A stretch of 64,000 bases of DNA from Hymenobacter nivis (GTDB lineage Bacteria; Bacteroidota; Bacteroidia; Cytophagales; Hymenobacteraceae). This document shows, one piece after another, positions 25,691-33,688 of this stretch. How positions within the stretch are numbered: position 1 is the first letter of the stretch; the number at the start of each line of letters is the position of its first letter. Position numbers and translations under genes: made by a program. Below the pieces are notes generated by a model that did not search any database, was not told the origin of the DNA, and worked only from the letters and a program-made list of their open reading frames with translations. The stretch covers positions 58,825-122,824 of the forward strand of contig NZ_RCYZ01000007.1 in the NCBI RefSeq assembly GCF_006439025.1, given 5' to 3'.

Positions 25691-27118
25691 ATGCGTCCTT
25701 CCCTCCTGCTCGGGGCCCTGGCCCTACTGGCCTGCTCCCAAAACGCCGATACCCGCACTGCGTCGGACCTGCGCCTGGCGCCCGCCGCCACCTTCCCCGA
25801 AACCTTTGAGGCCGGCACCAAGGGCGCCTACACCGAGGCCGACGAGGCGCTGGCCACGGGGCCCTGGCACTTCCAGGACGGCCTGATTGGCAGCACCGAG
25901 CAGGACCACAAGGACGGCCAGCGTGCGGCGCGCCTGCGCGGGCTGGGCCGCCTCACCATGCAGTTCGACGCGGCGGCCGGCGTGACGCAAATCAGCGTCA
26001 GCGCCGCCGCTTACGGCACCGACGGGCCCAGCACCTGGGAGCTGTGGCTGAGCCGCGACGGCGGCGGCCACTGGCAGCGCGCGGGGGGCCCGGTCACCAC
26101 CCAGGGGCCCCAACTGGTGCCCCACACCTTTGCCGGGGTGGCCAGCGAGCCGCTGCGCCTGGAAATTCGCAAAACGAGTGGCCCTAAGAATCGCCTCAAC
26201 TTCGACGATGTGGTGCTGACGACGGCCACCGGGCCCGCCGTGGCGGTGGGCGGCACGGGCACCGCAATGCCAGCGCCCACCACTGGGGCCCCCACGCGCC
26301 GAGCGCCGCAAGCGCCGACCGCCCAGGGCCCCACCACGGCCCCCGGACCCGCCACTGCCCCCGGCGACAACCTGCTGCTCGGCAACCCCAGCGGCGCCAC
26401 CTCCGACCCGGCCAACGCCACCAACTACCTGCTGGTGCGGCCCCAGTTCACGAGCGGCTACAGCGCCACGCGCGGCATTCCGGTGTGGACGAGCTGGCAC
26501 GTGGGCCGGGGCGATTTGGGCCAGTCGCCGCGCCAGAACGACTTCCGCCCCGACCCCGCCCTGCCCCGCCAGTTCTTCCAGGTGACGCCCCAGAGCTACT
26601 CCGGCTCGGGCTTCGACAAGGGCCACAACTGCCCCAGCGGCGACCGCACGGCCAGCCTCGACGACAACTCGGCCACCTTTTTGATGAGCAACATGGTGCC
26701 CCAGGCCCCCCAAAACAACCAGCAAACCTGGGCCCACCTCGAAGAATACACCCGCGCCCAGGTGCAGCGCGGCCTCGAAGCCTACGTCATCATGGGCAGC
26801 TACGGCCGCGGCGGCACCGGCAAAAACGGCTTCGCCCAAACCATCGCCCAGGGCCGCGTGACGGTGCCCGCCCGCATTTGGAAAGTGGTGGTGTTCCTGC
26901 CCCAAGGCACCAATGACCTCCAGCGCATCGCCGCCGGCCAGGCCCGCGTCGTGGCCATCGACACGCCCAACGACACCAGCAGCAGCCCCGACTGGAAGCA
27001 ATACCTCACCACGGTCGACAAAATCGAAGCTGCCTCGGGCCTCGACCTACTCAGCGCCCTGCCCCCCGCCACCCAGGCCCAGCTGCAAAAAGTGGTGGAC
27101 AGCGGCCGGGCCAACTAG
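25691..27118 (+). CDS. Secreted DNA/RNA non-specific endonuclease (lipoprotein)
   Basis: A 475-residue exported protein. The leader MRPSLLLGALALLAC is a lipoprotein signal. Residues about 35-165 form a beta-rich domain like a carbohydrate-binding jelly roll (TFEAGTKGAYTEAD to NRLNFDDVVL), then a Pro/Thr/Ala-rich linker. Residues 225-470 are a beta-beta-alpha-metal nuclease of the NucA/EndA family: FDKGHNCPSGDRT has the general base His312 in a DKGH variant of DRGH, and MSNMVPQAPQNNQQTW holds the metal-binding asparagine. It cuts DNA and RNA outside the cell, for nutrition or defence. Its stop overlaps that of the convergent gene. Confidence 0.92.
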   Translation: MRPSLLLGALALLACSQNADTRTASDLRLAPAATFPETFEAGTKGAYTEADEALATGPWHFQDGLIGSTEQDHKDGQRAARLRGLGRLTMQFDAAAGVTQISVSAAAYGTDGPSTWELWLSRDGGGHWQRAGGPVTTQGPQLVPHTFAGVASEPLRLEIRKTSGPKNRLNFDDVVLTTATGPAVAVGGTGTAMPAPTTGAPTRRAPQAPTAQGPTTAPGPATAPGDNLLLGNPSGATSDPANATNYLLVRPQFTSGYSATRGIPVWTSWHVGRGDLGQSPRQNDFRPDPALPRQFFQVTPQSYSGSGFDKGHNCPSGDRTASLDDNSATFLMSNMVPQAPQNNQQTWAHLEEYTRAQVQRGLEAYVIMGSYGRGGTGKNGFAQTIAQGRVTVPARIWKVVVFLPQGTNDLQRIAAGQARVVAIDTPNDTSSSPDWKQYLTTVDKIEAASGLDLLSALPPATQAQLQKVVDSGRAN

Positions 27119-27966
27119 CCCTTGGAGGCAGCGGGCGGGCCGGCCAAAAAGCGGCTGATTACCCGCACGTAGGCGTTGCCGTATTCCTCCGCGGGTTCGG
27201 TTTTCGCCAGTTCTTCCATGGCGCCCAGGTGGCCGCAGGGCACGGCTAGCAGCTGCCGCCGCTGCCCCCGGCGGGCCGCTTGCACGGCAGCCGCTGAGTC
27301 GGCCAGCGGCGTGTTGCGGTCCTCGGTGCCGGCGATGAACAGCCAGGGGCATTTCACCCGGGGGCCCAGCGGGTCGTAGCTCGTGGCTTCGGCGGGCAGC
27401 GTCACGGTTTTGTGGCGGGTGGCTTGGTAGGCAACAATCGCCTGCAGGTTGCCCACGTACCCGTCGGTTATCAGGAAGTCGCAGCGGTCCTTCGCGGCCA
27501 CTCGGGCCCCCAGCAGGGTGCCCATCGAGAAACCGAGGATGCCTACGCGCTGGCGGGGCGCGCGCCGCCGGGCCTCGGCCAGCGCGGCGCCCAGGTCGGT
27601 GGCAAATTCCTCGTAGTACAGCCGATTTTGGTCGATGGCGAAGGCTTGGCTGTGGCCAAAGCCGCGGTAATCGAACAGCAGCACCTGGTAGCCCGCCGCC
27701 GCCAGCGCCCGCGCCTGGAAGAGGAACGACGCCATGTTGCCCGAGTCGCTGCCGGCCACGACCATCGTGGTGTGCTGGTCGGGGGCCCCAGCCGCGGGCG
27801 CCACCAGCCACGCGGCCAGCCGCACGTGGTCGGGCGTGGTCAAGGCGAGGCTTTGGTACTTTAGGCCCAGCGTGTCGGGCTTGGCCCACCAGGTTGGCGA
27901 GGGCTTGAGGGCCCAGGCCGAAAGCGTTTGCAGCAACAGGCAGCCGAAGAGTACCAAACGAAGCAT
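27115..27966 (-). CDS. Secreted alpha/beta hydrolase
   Basis: A 283-residue serine hydrolase with a signal peptide (MLRLVLFGCLLLQTLSAWA). After VAGSDSGNMASFLFQARALAAAGYQVLLFDYRGFGHS, the nucleophile elbow is GILGFSMGT, the acid Asp is probably in FIAGTEDRNTPLADS and the catalytic His in VPCGHLGAM. This fits the group of YfhR/Hydrolase_4-type esterases; substrate unknown. The start is placed at ATG 27966; the longer frame to 28092 would run into the M28 gene. It is downstream of that gene with a terminator-like hairpin between them. Confidence 0.87.
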   Translation of the reverse strand: MLRLVLFGCLLLQTLSAWALKPSPTWWAKPDTLGLKYQSLALTTPDHVRLAAWLVAPAAGAPDQHTTMVVAGSDSGNMASFLFQARALAAAGYQVLLFDYRGFGHSQAFAIDQNRLYYEEFATDLGAALAEARRRAPRQRVGILGFSMGTLLGARVAAKDRCDFLITDGYVGNLQAIVAYQATRHKTVTLPAEATSYDPLGPRVKCPWLFIAGTEDRNTPLADSAAAVQAARRGQRRQLLAVPCGHLGAMEELAKTEPAEEYGNAYVRVISRFLAGPPAASKG

Positions 27967-27986
27967 TTTGCCGGGCGTTAAAACGT

Positions 27987-28017
27987 GAAAAGCCCGCGCA
28001 CCGTGCACGAGCTTTTC
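27987..28017 (-). terminator. RNA hairpin between the M28 peptidase and hydrolase genes
   Basis: Read as minus-strand RNA, GAAAAGCUCGUGCAC pairs over 15 positions with the 3' arm, using two G-U pairs, and CACGUUUUAACG follows. The G-U pairs hold only on this strand, which supports a role in the minus transcript. Confidence 0.55.
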
Positions 28018-28069
28018 ATAGACCACCGGCCCAACCGCGGCGTTGCAACGGGCCCGCTGCGCTGCGCCG

Positions 28070-29710
28070 TTATTTCCCGAACCGGGCCCCAAAGAAGTCG
28101 TCCTTGTTCCAGGTGGGGCGGGCCGCGGCCTGGGCCACTTGGTAGCCCACGAGGAAGTTCAGCTGCGCGTACTTGCGACCGGCTTCCCAATCGAACGTGC
28201 CGCCGGCGAAGTTGTCCTGGGGCTTGTGGTACGTAACGGCGCGCCACTTCTGCACCTGCTCGCTGAGGTTGTTCTTGCCATCGGCCGTCTTGTTGCCGTA
28301 CTTGAGGTGCAGCGCCGGAACGCCTTGTACCACAAAGCTGTACTGGTCGCTGCGAATGAAGCGGTGCTGCGCCGGCTCGGGGTCGGCTTCCACGGCCAGG
28401 CCCAGGTAAGCAGCTGCCGCTTCCACGGGTTGCAGCAGCGACGAGTGCTGGGCCCCCAGTGGCACCACGGCCAGCAGCGGGGCAATGATGGTGGGCATGT
28501 CGGTGTTCACGTCGGCCACCAGCGCGGCCTTGGGCACGGTTGGGAGCTTGGCGAAGTACGACGACCCGATCAAGCCCATTTCCTCGCCTGTCATCAGCAC
28601 GAACAGGATGGAACGCTTGGGCTTCACCGGCAGCCGGCCGTAGGTGCGGGCAATTTCCAGCACCGCGGCCACGCCCGTGGCGTTGTCGTGGGCCCCGTTG
28701 AAAATGGAGTCGCCGTTGACCGGGGCCCCCACGCCGAGGTGGTCGAGGTGGGCGCTGTGCACCACGTACTCATTCTTCAGCTTTGGGTCGGAGCCCTCCA
28801 GTTTGCCCACCACATTGTAGCCGTCCACGTCCTGGTAGCGGCTGCGGTAGGCGGCGCGCAGGCGGCCGGGCAGCGCCTGCGAGGCGGGCTTGCCGGCCCG
28901 CAGCGCCGCCAGCGTTTGGGCCGTATCGGAGGGGGCCCCGGCGAACAGCTGCTGCAACGCCGCCGCGCTCAGGGCCCCCACCACTTGCACCGAGCCCGGC
29001 GCGTAGGAGCGCGACACGACCACTTGGCCCTTGGGGTCCAGCGCGCTCACCACGCCCTTGGGGGGCGCGGGCGGCAGGGCCCCGGCTTTGTCATTGGCCA
29101 GCAGCACGCCCACGGCGCCGTGGCGGGCAGCGGTTTCGAGCTTGGTGCGCACGTCGCCAAAGTACTGCTGCTCGTTGTCGCCGAACTGCCGCAGGGCCTG
29201 GCGCGTCAACACCACTATTTTTCCTTTTGCATCGAGGCCGGCGTAGTCGTCGTAGCCCAGCTCGGGGGCCGAAATGCCGTAGCCGGCAAACACCAGCGGG
29301 GCCTCGGTGGCCACCTGCGCCTGCCCAGGGTTGGGAGAAAACGTGGCGTCGGGCCCGTAGGCCAGCGGCACGGCGGGGCCCCCAGCGGCTTGGTACACCA
29401 GCGTGGCGCCCGGTTCCACGAAGGCGCGCCGCAGCCGTACTTTTTGGGTGAAGCCCCCGTTTTCACCGGCCGGCCGCACGCCCATTTTCTTGAACTGGGC
29501 CGTGACGTAGTCCACGGCCATTTGGTAGCCGGGCGTGCCGGGCAGGCGGCCGCGCAGGCGGTCGTCGGCCAGGTACTGCACGTGGGCTTTGTAGTCGTCG
29601 GCGCTGATTTTTTGCAGGGCCGCCGCTACGGGCGCGGGCACGGCCGGAGTTTGGGCCCCGGCGGGCCGGGCCAGGGCCCCGGCGAGGAGCAGGAGGAAAG
29701 AGAAGCGCAT
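28070..29710 (-). CDS. M28-family metallopeptidase with PA domain
   Basis: A 546-residue secreted aminopeptidase-like enzyme. The signal peptide is MRFSFLLLLAGALARPAGAQ. A PA-type insert (residues about 130-265, PLVFAGYGISAPELGYDDYAGLDAKGKIVVL) precedes the M28 catalytic domain, where VHSAHLDHLGVG and FNGAHDNATGVAAVLEIAR carry the first zinc ligands, LMTGEEMGLIGSSYF the catalytic Glu and next ligand, and DVNTDMP a further Asp. The last ligand His is likely in PEPAQHRFIRSDQYSF. Probably an aminopeptidase or glutamyl cyclase-like enzyme of the periplasm. Confidence 0.92.
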   Translation of the reverse strand: MRFSFLLLLAGALARPAGAQTPAVPAPVAAALQKISADDYKAHVQYLADDRLRGRLPGTPGYQMAVDYVTAQFKKMGVRPAGENGGFTQKVRLRRAFVEPGATLVYQAAGGPAVPLAYGPDATFSPNPGQAQVATEAPLVFAGYGISAPELGYDDYAGLDAKGKIVVLTRQALRQFGDNEQQYFGDVRTKLETAARHGAVGVLLANDKAGALPPAPPKGVVSALDPKGQVVVSRSYAPGSVQVVGALSAAALQQLFAGAPSDTAQTLAALRAGKPASQALPGRLRAAYRSRYQDVDGYNVVGKLEGSDPKLKNEYVVHSAHLDHLGVGAPVNGDSIFNGAHDNATGVAAVLEIARTYGRLPVKPKRSILFVLMTGEEMGLIGSSYFAKLPTVPKAALVADVNTDMPTIIAPLLAVVPLGAQHSSLLQPVEAAAAYLGLAVEADPEPAQHRFIRSDQYSFVVQGVPALHLKYGNKTADGKNNLSEQVQKWRAVTYHKPQDNFAGGTFDWEAGRKYAQLNFLVGYQVAQAAARPTWNKDDFFGARFGK

Positions 29711-29753
29711 AAGCTTGCAAACAAAAGGGGTTTTCCTGAACTAGAAACCGCAC

Positions 29754-29798
29754 AAAAAGAACGTTATGCTTCGCGGCGCGCGGCGCGACGCTCTTTTT
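29754..29798. terminator. Possible terminator between sseB and the M28 gene
   Basis: Outer arms AAAAAGAACG and CGCTCTTTTT pair in 9 of 10 positions around a GC-rich, partly self-complementary centre, with T-runs on both strands. It suggests that the M28 gene is not simply read through from the HIT-sseB operon. Confidence 0.45.
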
Positions 29799-29873
29799 AT
29801 GCGATTTTTTTAATTCGCAGACGAGTCTATAAACTGTTCACCGACGGGCACCCATTGCGCGGTTGAACCAGTC

Positions 29874-30656
29874 TTACCGCTCGTAAAACGGCTTGGTTGA
29901 GCGGAAATAGTCCGTCAAGCTGCTTTCATCGGCCTGAACGATGTCCACCACCTCGTCTTTTCCCAAGAATTGCTGCGCCACAAAACCGGTTTCTTTGGCG
30001 ATGGCGGTCATCTCGCCTTCCACGTCGAGGCAGAGGATGCAGTGCGGCGGCACGGGGCCGGCCGGGTCGTGGATCCAGCCCAGGTAGGCCGCTACCACGC
30101 GCGGCTGCTGGGCCAGCAGCCGCGCCAGGGCCCGCACCATTTCCGTGGGGTACACGGCGGGCTGGCCCAGCAGCACCTCCGCGGCCTGCTCCGACACCAG
30201 GTTTTGGCCCGTATCCAGCACCGTGCCGGCCAGGATCTGCGCTATTTCGTCGGGCAGCAGCTCCTTGCCAGCGGCCGAATAAGGGTTCAGCACCAGCGTT
30301 GTCCCGGGCAGGGTTTCGAACAGGGCCCGGCCTTTCATCTGGGCATAGGCAACCCGGTGCTTTATTACTTCCCCGTCGAGAATGCGGTCCGGCGTGGTAA
30401 AGACGGGGATTCGCCCGTCCTGCCAGCAAAATATTCGCATGGTCGAACTGTCGTCCGCGATTTTAGTGCCCGGCACCAGCGTCGCCGGGTTTTCGTCGGT
30501 AATCACCACGAGGTCCTCCAGCAGCAGGCGGCGGTAAAACTCCGGGCGGTACGCCGGGTCGGCGGCGGCCTGCCCCAGCAGCTCGTCCAGCGTGGCCCCG
30601 GGGTCCAGCGGCGCCGCTGCATCCGGCTGGCGCTTCAGGAAATCGAATAATCCCAT
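29874..30656 (-). CDS. SseB-family protein
   Basis: A 260-residue protein of the SseB (enhanced serine sensitivity) family. The N-terminal part has TLDELLGQAAADPAYRPEFYRRLLLEDLVVI and DGRIPVFTTPDRILDGEV, typical of the SseB N-domain, with LFETLPGTTLVLNPYSAAGKELLPDEIAQIL next. The C-terminal half (VYPTEMVRALARLLAQQPRVVAAYLGWIHDP) matches the SseB C-domain. It is soluble and cytoplasmic. The family links to serine tolerance in E. coli, but the mechanism is unknown. It starts 15 bp after the HIT-NuiA gene and shares its operon. Confidence 0.85.
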   Translation of the reverse strand: MGLFDFLKRQPDAAAPLDPGATLDELLGQAAADPAYRPEFYRRLLLEDLVVITDENPATLVPGTKIADDSSTMRIFCWQDGRIPVFTTPDRILDGEVIKHRVAYAQMKGRALFETLPGTTLVLNPYSAAGKELLPDEIAQILAGTVLDTGQNLVSEQAAEVLLGQPAVYPTEMVRALARLLAQQPRVVAAYLGWIHDPAGPVPPHCILCLDVEGEMTAIAKETGFVAQQFLGKDEVVDIVQADESSLTDYFRSTKPFYER

Positions 30657-30671
30657 CTGGCTAAGGCTGCG

Positions 30672-31511
30672 CTAGGTTTGCGTGAGCACAGTTTTGAAGC
30701 CGGCCAGGCGGCCGTTGGCGTCGCGCCCCAGCGCATAGGCGCGGATCTGGGGCTCCTCTCCCACCAGGTACACCTGCGGGCCGTCGAGCTCCTGCTTGAG
30801 GAACAATTGCAGCGCCTTGTAGCGGTTGGCCTGGGCCGGGTCGTGCAGCACGCCGTTGTCGGCGGTGTGCTGGCTCAGGAAATCGGTTAGCTCCTTGGTT
30901 TTCACCGCCGTGCCGGCCGGCTCGCCCAGCGCCTTCAGCAGCGCGGCGGGCGCCAGGGCCCCGGCCGGGGCGGCGTAGCTCACGGGCTCCAGCGGCGCGT
31001 CCGACTCCGACACGAACCGCAGGCCGGCGCACATTTTCTGCAGCTGTTGCACCGTGGGGTCGTCGGTGGCGGGCGCGGGGGCCCGGGCGGCCTCGGCCTC
31101 GGCCAGGCCGCTGCCGCCATCCACTTTCGCGGCAATGGCGGCGGCCAATTCCCGCATCCGGTCGTCGGCCACCTTGATTTTGGGGTTGGCGAAGTTCATG
31201 TCCGCCACCTTGTTCATCGGAATCAGGTGGATGTGCGCGTGGGGCACCTCCAACCCAATGACGGCCACGCCGATGCGCTTGCACGGCACCGCCGCCGCCA
31301 CGCCCTTGGCCACGCGCTGCGCAAACACGTGCAGGGCCGCCAGCGCGGCGGGCTCCATGTCAAAAATGTAGTCGATTTCCTGCTTGGGCACCACCAGCGT
31401 GTGGCCCTCCACCAAGGGCGTGATGTCGAGGAATGCCAAGTGCTGGCCGTCCTCGGCCACTTTATAGGCGGGCAGCTCGCCCGAGATGATGCGCGAGAAA
31501 ATGGAAGGCAT
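30672..31511 (-). CDS. HIT hydrolase fused to a NuiA-like domain
   Basis: A 279-residue two-domain protein. Residues 1-130 are a complete HIT nucleotide hydrolase (SIFSRIISGELPAYKV, with HAHIHL at 91-96 as the histidine triad), acting on AMP-conjugates. An Ala/Pro linker (131-150) leads to residues 153-278, which follow the nuclease A inhibitor NuiA of Anabaena: LRFVSESDAPLEPVSY, ELTDFLSQHT, then GPQVYLVGEE and ANGRLAGFKT. NuiA blocks NucA, a DNA/RNA non-specific nuclease, and such a nuclease is encoded 3.5 kb away. Whether the domain still inhibits a nuclease is inference. ATG 31511 is chosen; the longer frame enters the repeat. Confidence 0.88.
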   Translation of the reverse strand: MPSIFSRIISGELPAYKVAEDGQHLAFLDITPLVEGHTLVVPKQEIDYIFDMEPAALAALHVFAQRVAKGVAAAVPCKRIGVAVIGLEVPHAHIHLIPMNKVADMNFANPKIKVADDRMRELAAAIAAKVDGGSGLAEAEAARAPAPATDDPTVQQLQKMCAGLRFVSESDAPLEPVSYAAPAGALAPAALLKALGEPAGTAVKTKELTDFLSQHTADNGVLHDPAQANRYKALQLFLKQELDGPQVYLVGEEPQIRAYALGRDANGRLAGFKTVLTQT

Positions 31512-31522
31512 TGGGCTGGTTA

Positions 31523-31691
31523 TAGTTGTCAGTTGTTCGTTGTCAGTTGTTAGGAAAAGGGCTAAAGAAACGGGGGCCCTATTTCTGACGCAAATAAAGG
31601 CGGAATGCCGCACTGGGCCCCGGACGCAAAAAGGGCGGGCCCTGCGGCTCCGCCCTTTTCCTAACAACTGACAACGAACAGCTGACAACTA
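31523..31691. repeat. MITE-like element with 39-nt inverted arms
   Basis: Arms 31523-31561 and 31653-31691 match in 38 of 39 positions and each contains GTTGTCAGTT twice. The 91-bp centre has no ORF; it holds a small G+C-rich hairpin (AAGGGCGG/CCGCCCTT) near 31632-31658. It fills almost the whole gap between the HIT start and the greA stop. Confidence 0.88.
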
Positions 31692-31698
31692 GAAGAAC

Positions 31699-32172
31699 CT
31701 ACCGGCTAATCTCCAGCACTTCAAATTGCAGCTTGCCGGCCGGCACCGTGATTTCGGCCACGTCGCCTACCGATTTGCCCAGCAGGCCCTTGCCGATGGG
31801 CGATTTCACGGAGATTTTGCCGGTGGCCAAGTTGGCCTCCTCCTCTGCCACGAGGGTGTAGTTCAGCACGGCGTTATTCTTGGTGTTCTTCAGCTTCACC
31901 TTGCTCATGATGAGCACTTTGCTGAGGTCCATGTTGGTTTCGTCGAGCTCGCGGGCGTTGCCCACGACTTCCTCCAGCTTCGATATTTTCAGTTCCAGCA
32001 GGCCCTGCGCGTCCTTGGCGGCGTCGTACTCGGCGTTCTCGCTCAGGTCGCCTTTGTCGCGGGCCTCGCGCAGGTCTTCGGCGGCCTTGGCGCGGCCTTT
32101 CACTTTCAGGTCTTGCAGTTCGTCTTTCAGTTTTTGCAGGCCTTCGGGGGAATAATAATTGATGGTGGCCAT
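31699..32172 (-). CDS. greA: Transcription elongation factor GreA
   Basis: A 157-residue GreA. It enters the RNA polymerase secondary channel and stimulates cleavage of backtracked RNA. The N-terminal coiled coil has YYSPEGLQKLKDELQDLKVKGRAKAAEDLREARDKGDLSENAEYDAAKDAQGLLE, where the DLSENAEYDAA tip bears the acidic residues that act at the active site. The C-terminal FKBP-like domain has VGDVAEITVPAGKLQFEVLEI. Length is normal. It has its own promoter box upstream of a terminator-like hairpin in the leader. Confidence 0.97.
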   Translation of the reverse strand: MATINYYSPEGLQKLKDELQDLKVKGRAKAAEDLREARDKGDLSENAEYDAAKDAQGLLELKISKLEEVVGNARELDETNMDLSKVLIMSKVKLKNTKNNAVLNYTLVAEEEANLATGKISVKSPIGKGLLGKSVGDVAEITVPAGKLQFEVLEISR

Positions 32173-32210
32173 GAGGTAGCGGGAAGAGTTACAGGTTGGC
32201 TAAAAAGCAA

Positions 32211-32243
32211 GGAGAACGGCTGGCGCGCGGCCAACCGTTCTCC
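32211..32243 (-). terminator. Terminator-like hairpin in the greA leader
   Basis: In minus-strand RNA, GGAGAACGGUUGGC pairs over 14 positions (one U-G) with its 3' arm around a 5-nt loop, then UUGCUUUUUAG. It lies between the greA promoter box and the greA start, so it could attenuate greA as well as stop transcripts of the dehydrogenase gene upstream. Confidence 0.65.
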
Positions 32244-32260
32244 CTGCGTTAGGTTCGGGG

Positions 32261-32268
32261 CAAAGATA
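32261..32268 (-). promoter_or_regulatory. Promoter -7 box TATCTTTG of greA
   Basis: A full match to TAnnTTTG on the minus strand, just after the stop of the dehydrogenase gene and 89 bp before the greA ATG. Confidence 0.6.
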
Positions 32269-32280
32269 CAACAAACCGTT

Positions 32281-33246
32281 TTACTCCCTAGCGCCCCCAC
32301 CAGCGGCGGCCAAAAATGCCGCTAGCTTACCCACCAGCACCTCGTTGATGCGCTGGTAGCTCTGGTGCGTCCAGCCCCCAATATGGGGCGTTAGCAACAC
32401 ATTATCAGCGCTTTTTAGAAACTCGTAGCGCGCCGCCTGGGGCCCCGAGAGCGTGGCCAGCCGCTCGTTTTCGAGCACGTCGAGCGCCGCCCCGTACAAC
32501 CGCCCATCCTGCAAACCATCCACCAGCGCGGCGTGGTCGAGCACCTCGCCGCGGGCCGTATTCAGCAGCCACAGCGGGCGCTGGAAATCGGCCAAAAAGT
32601 TGTGATTTACGAAGTGGTGGTTGGCCTCGGAGTACGGAATGTGCAGGCTGAGCACGTCGGCGCGGGCCTGCAATTCGGCCAGCGGCACCAGCGCGGCGTG
32701 GGCGTCGGGCGCCACGGTCGGGTCGTGGTCGTGGGCCAGCACGGTACACCCGAAGGCCCCCAGCCGCCGCGCAAACGCCCGCCCCATGTGCCCGTAGCCG
32801 AGCAGGCCGATGGTCTTACCTCCTATTTCCTCGCCGCGGTTGGCCTCGCGCCGCCACTCGCCGCGGCGCACCTCGCCATCGGCCCGCACAATGTGCCGAA
32901 ACAGTGCCAGCAGCAGCCCGGTGGCAAACTCGCCCACTGCGTCGCGGTTGCCCTCGGGGGCGTTGAGCAGCGTCACGCCCGCCGCCGCCATCGCCGCCTC
33001 GTCAATGTTATCCACGCCCGCGCCGGCCCGGGCCACGTAGCGCAGCTGGGGGCCCTGGGCCAGCAGCGCGGCCGTCACGCGCAACTTGCTGCGCACCACC
33101 AGCCCATCGTAGAGCTTGGCCGCCAGGGCCCCGGGTACCTCAGCAGCCGTCAGCTCGGGCCGGTAATCGGCCGTCACGCCGATGCCGGCCAGCATTGGCA
33201 GCAGCGAGGGGTGCATTTCATCAACGACAAGGCAGGTGCTTATCAT
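32281..33246 (-). CDS. D-isomer-specific 2-hydroxyacid dehydrogenase
   Basis: A 321-residue NAD-dependent dehydrogenase of the D-3-phosphoglycerate dehydrogenase superfamily without a regulatory ACT domain. The cofactor motif is GLLGYGHMGRAFARRL, the substrate-binding Arg is in LLNTARGEVLD, and the catalytic Glu/His relay ends in LLTPHIGGWTHQS. Substrate could be phosphoglycerate, glycerate or another 2-keto acid. Its ATG overlaps the stop of the small lipoprotein gene by 4 nt, indicating translational coupling. Confidence 0.92.
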   Translation of the reverse strand: MISTCLVVDEMHPSLLPMLAGIGVTADYRPELTAAEVPGALAAKLYDGLVVRSKLRVTAALLAQGPQLRYVARAGAGVDNIDEAAMAAAGVTLLNAPEGNRDAVGEFATGLLLALFRHIVRADGEVRRGEWRREANRGEEIGGKTIGLLGYGHMGRAFARRLGAFGCTVLAHDHDPTVAPDAHAALVPLAELQARADVLSLHIPYSEANHHFVNHNFLADFQRPLWLLNTARGEVLDHAALVDGLQDGRLYGAALDVLENERLATLSGPQAARYEFLKSADNVLLTPHIGGWTHQSYQRINEVLVGKLAAFLAAAGGGARE

Positions 33247-33674
33247 CCGCTTTTTATTAAACTAGGATTGAATTGGAGTAAAGTGTCGCCGTCTATTTCT
33301 CGTTTAAAGTTCTGGAACTCATGCTTAGTCATAGGGCCCCTAACATTAGCTCGGGCTTCTACTTGATTTACCGCATTGGTCATGAGTGCAATATAAAATT
33401 GAGGCGACATGCCGGCTACCCGCAGAATAATACATTTCTCGTTGAAACCGGCTTCCACTATTGGATGCTTGATAATAGCTTCACCTAACCCGCGCCCGTT
33501 TGTTTCCTCATCAAAGTATAGCTCCCATTCGTCCAAGCTGGGCTCAATCCTGCTCAAATAATAACGACCTGTCAATTGATGCGTGTCGTATTCATCACCC
33601 CAAAAGCAGCTCGTTAATAGCAGCGGCAATAAAAACAGGCAAGCCAGAATTTTGATAGCTTTCACACTTTTCAT
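33243..33674 (-). CDS. Small lipoprotein of unknown function (143 aa)
   Basis: Unrecognised. MKSVKAIKILACLFLLPLLLTSC is a lipoprotein signal with the lipidated cysteine at the end; the frame also offers a GTG at 33692, but ATG 33674 fits the leader better. The mature part is soluble, with RYYLSRIEP and a C-terminal GDTLLQFNPSL. G+C content and synonymous-site bias are lower than in the flanking rsmA and dehydrogenase genes, so it may be a recent insertion into their operon. Confidence 0.75.
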   Translation of the reverse strand: MKSVKAIKILACLFLLPLLLTSCFWGDEYDTHQLTGRYYLSRIEPSLDEWELYFDEETNGRGLGEAIIKHPIVEAGFNEKCIILRVAGMSPQFYIALMTNAVNQVEARANVRGPMTKHEFQNFKREIDGDTLLQFNPSLIKSG

Positions 33675-33688
33675 CTTGGTCTGCCGCC

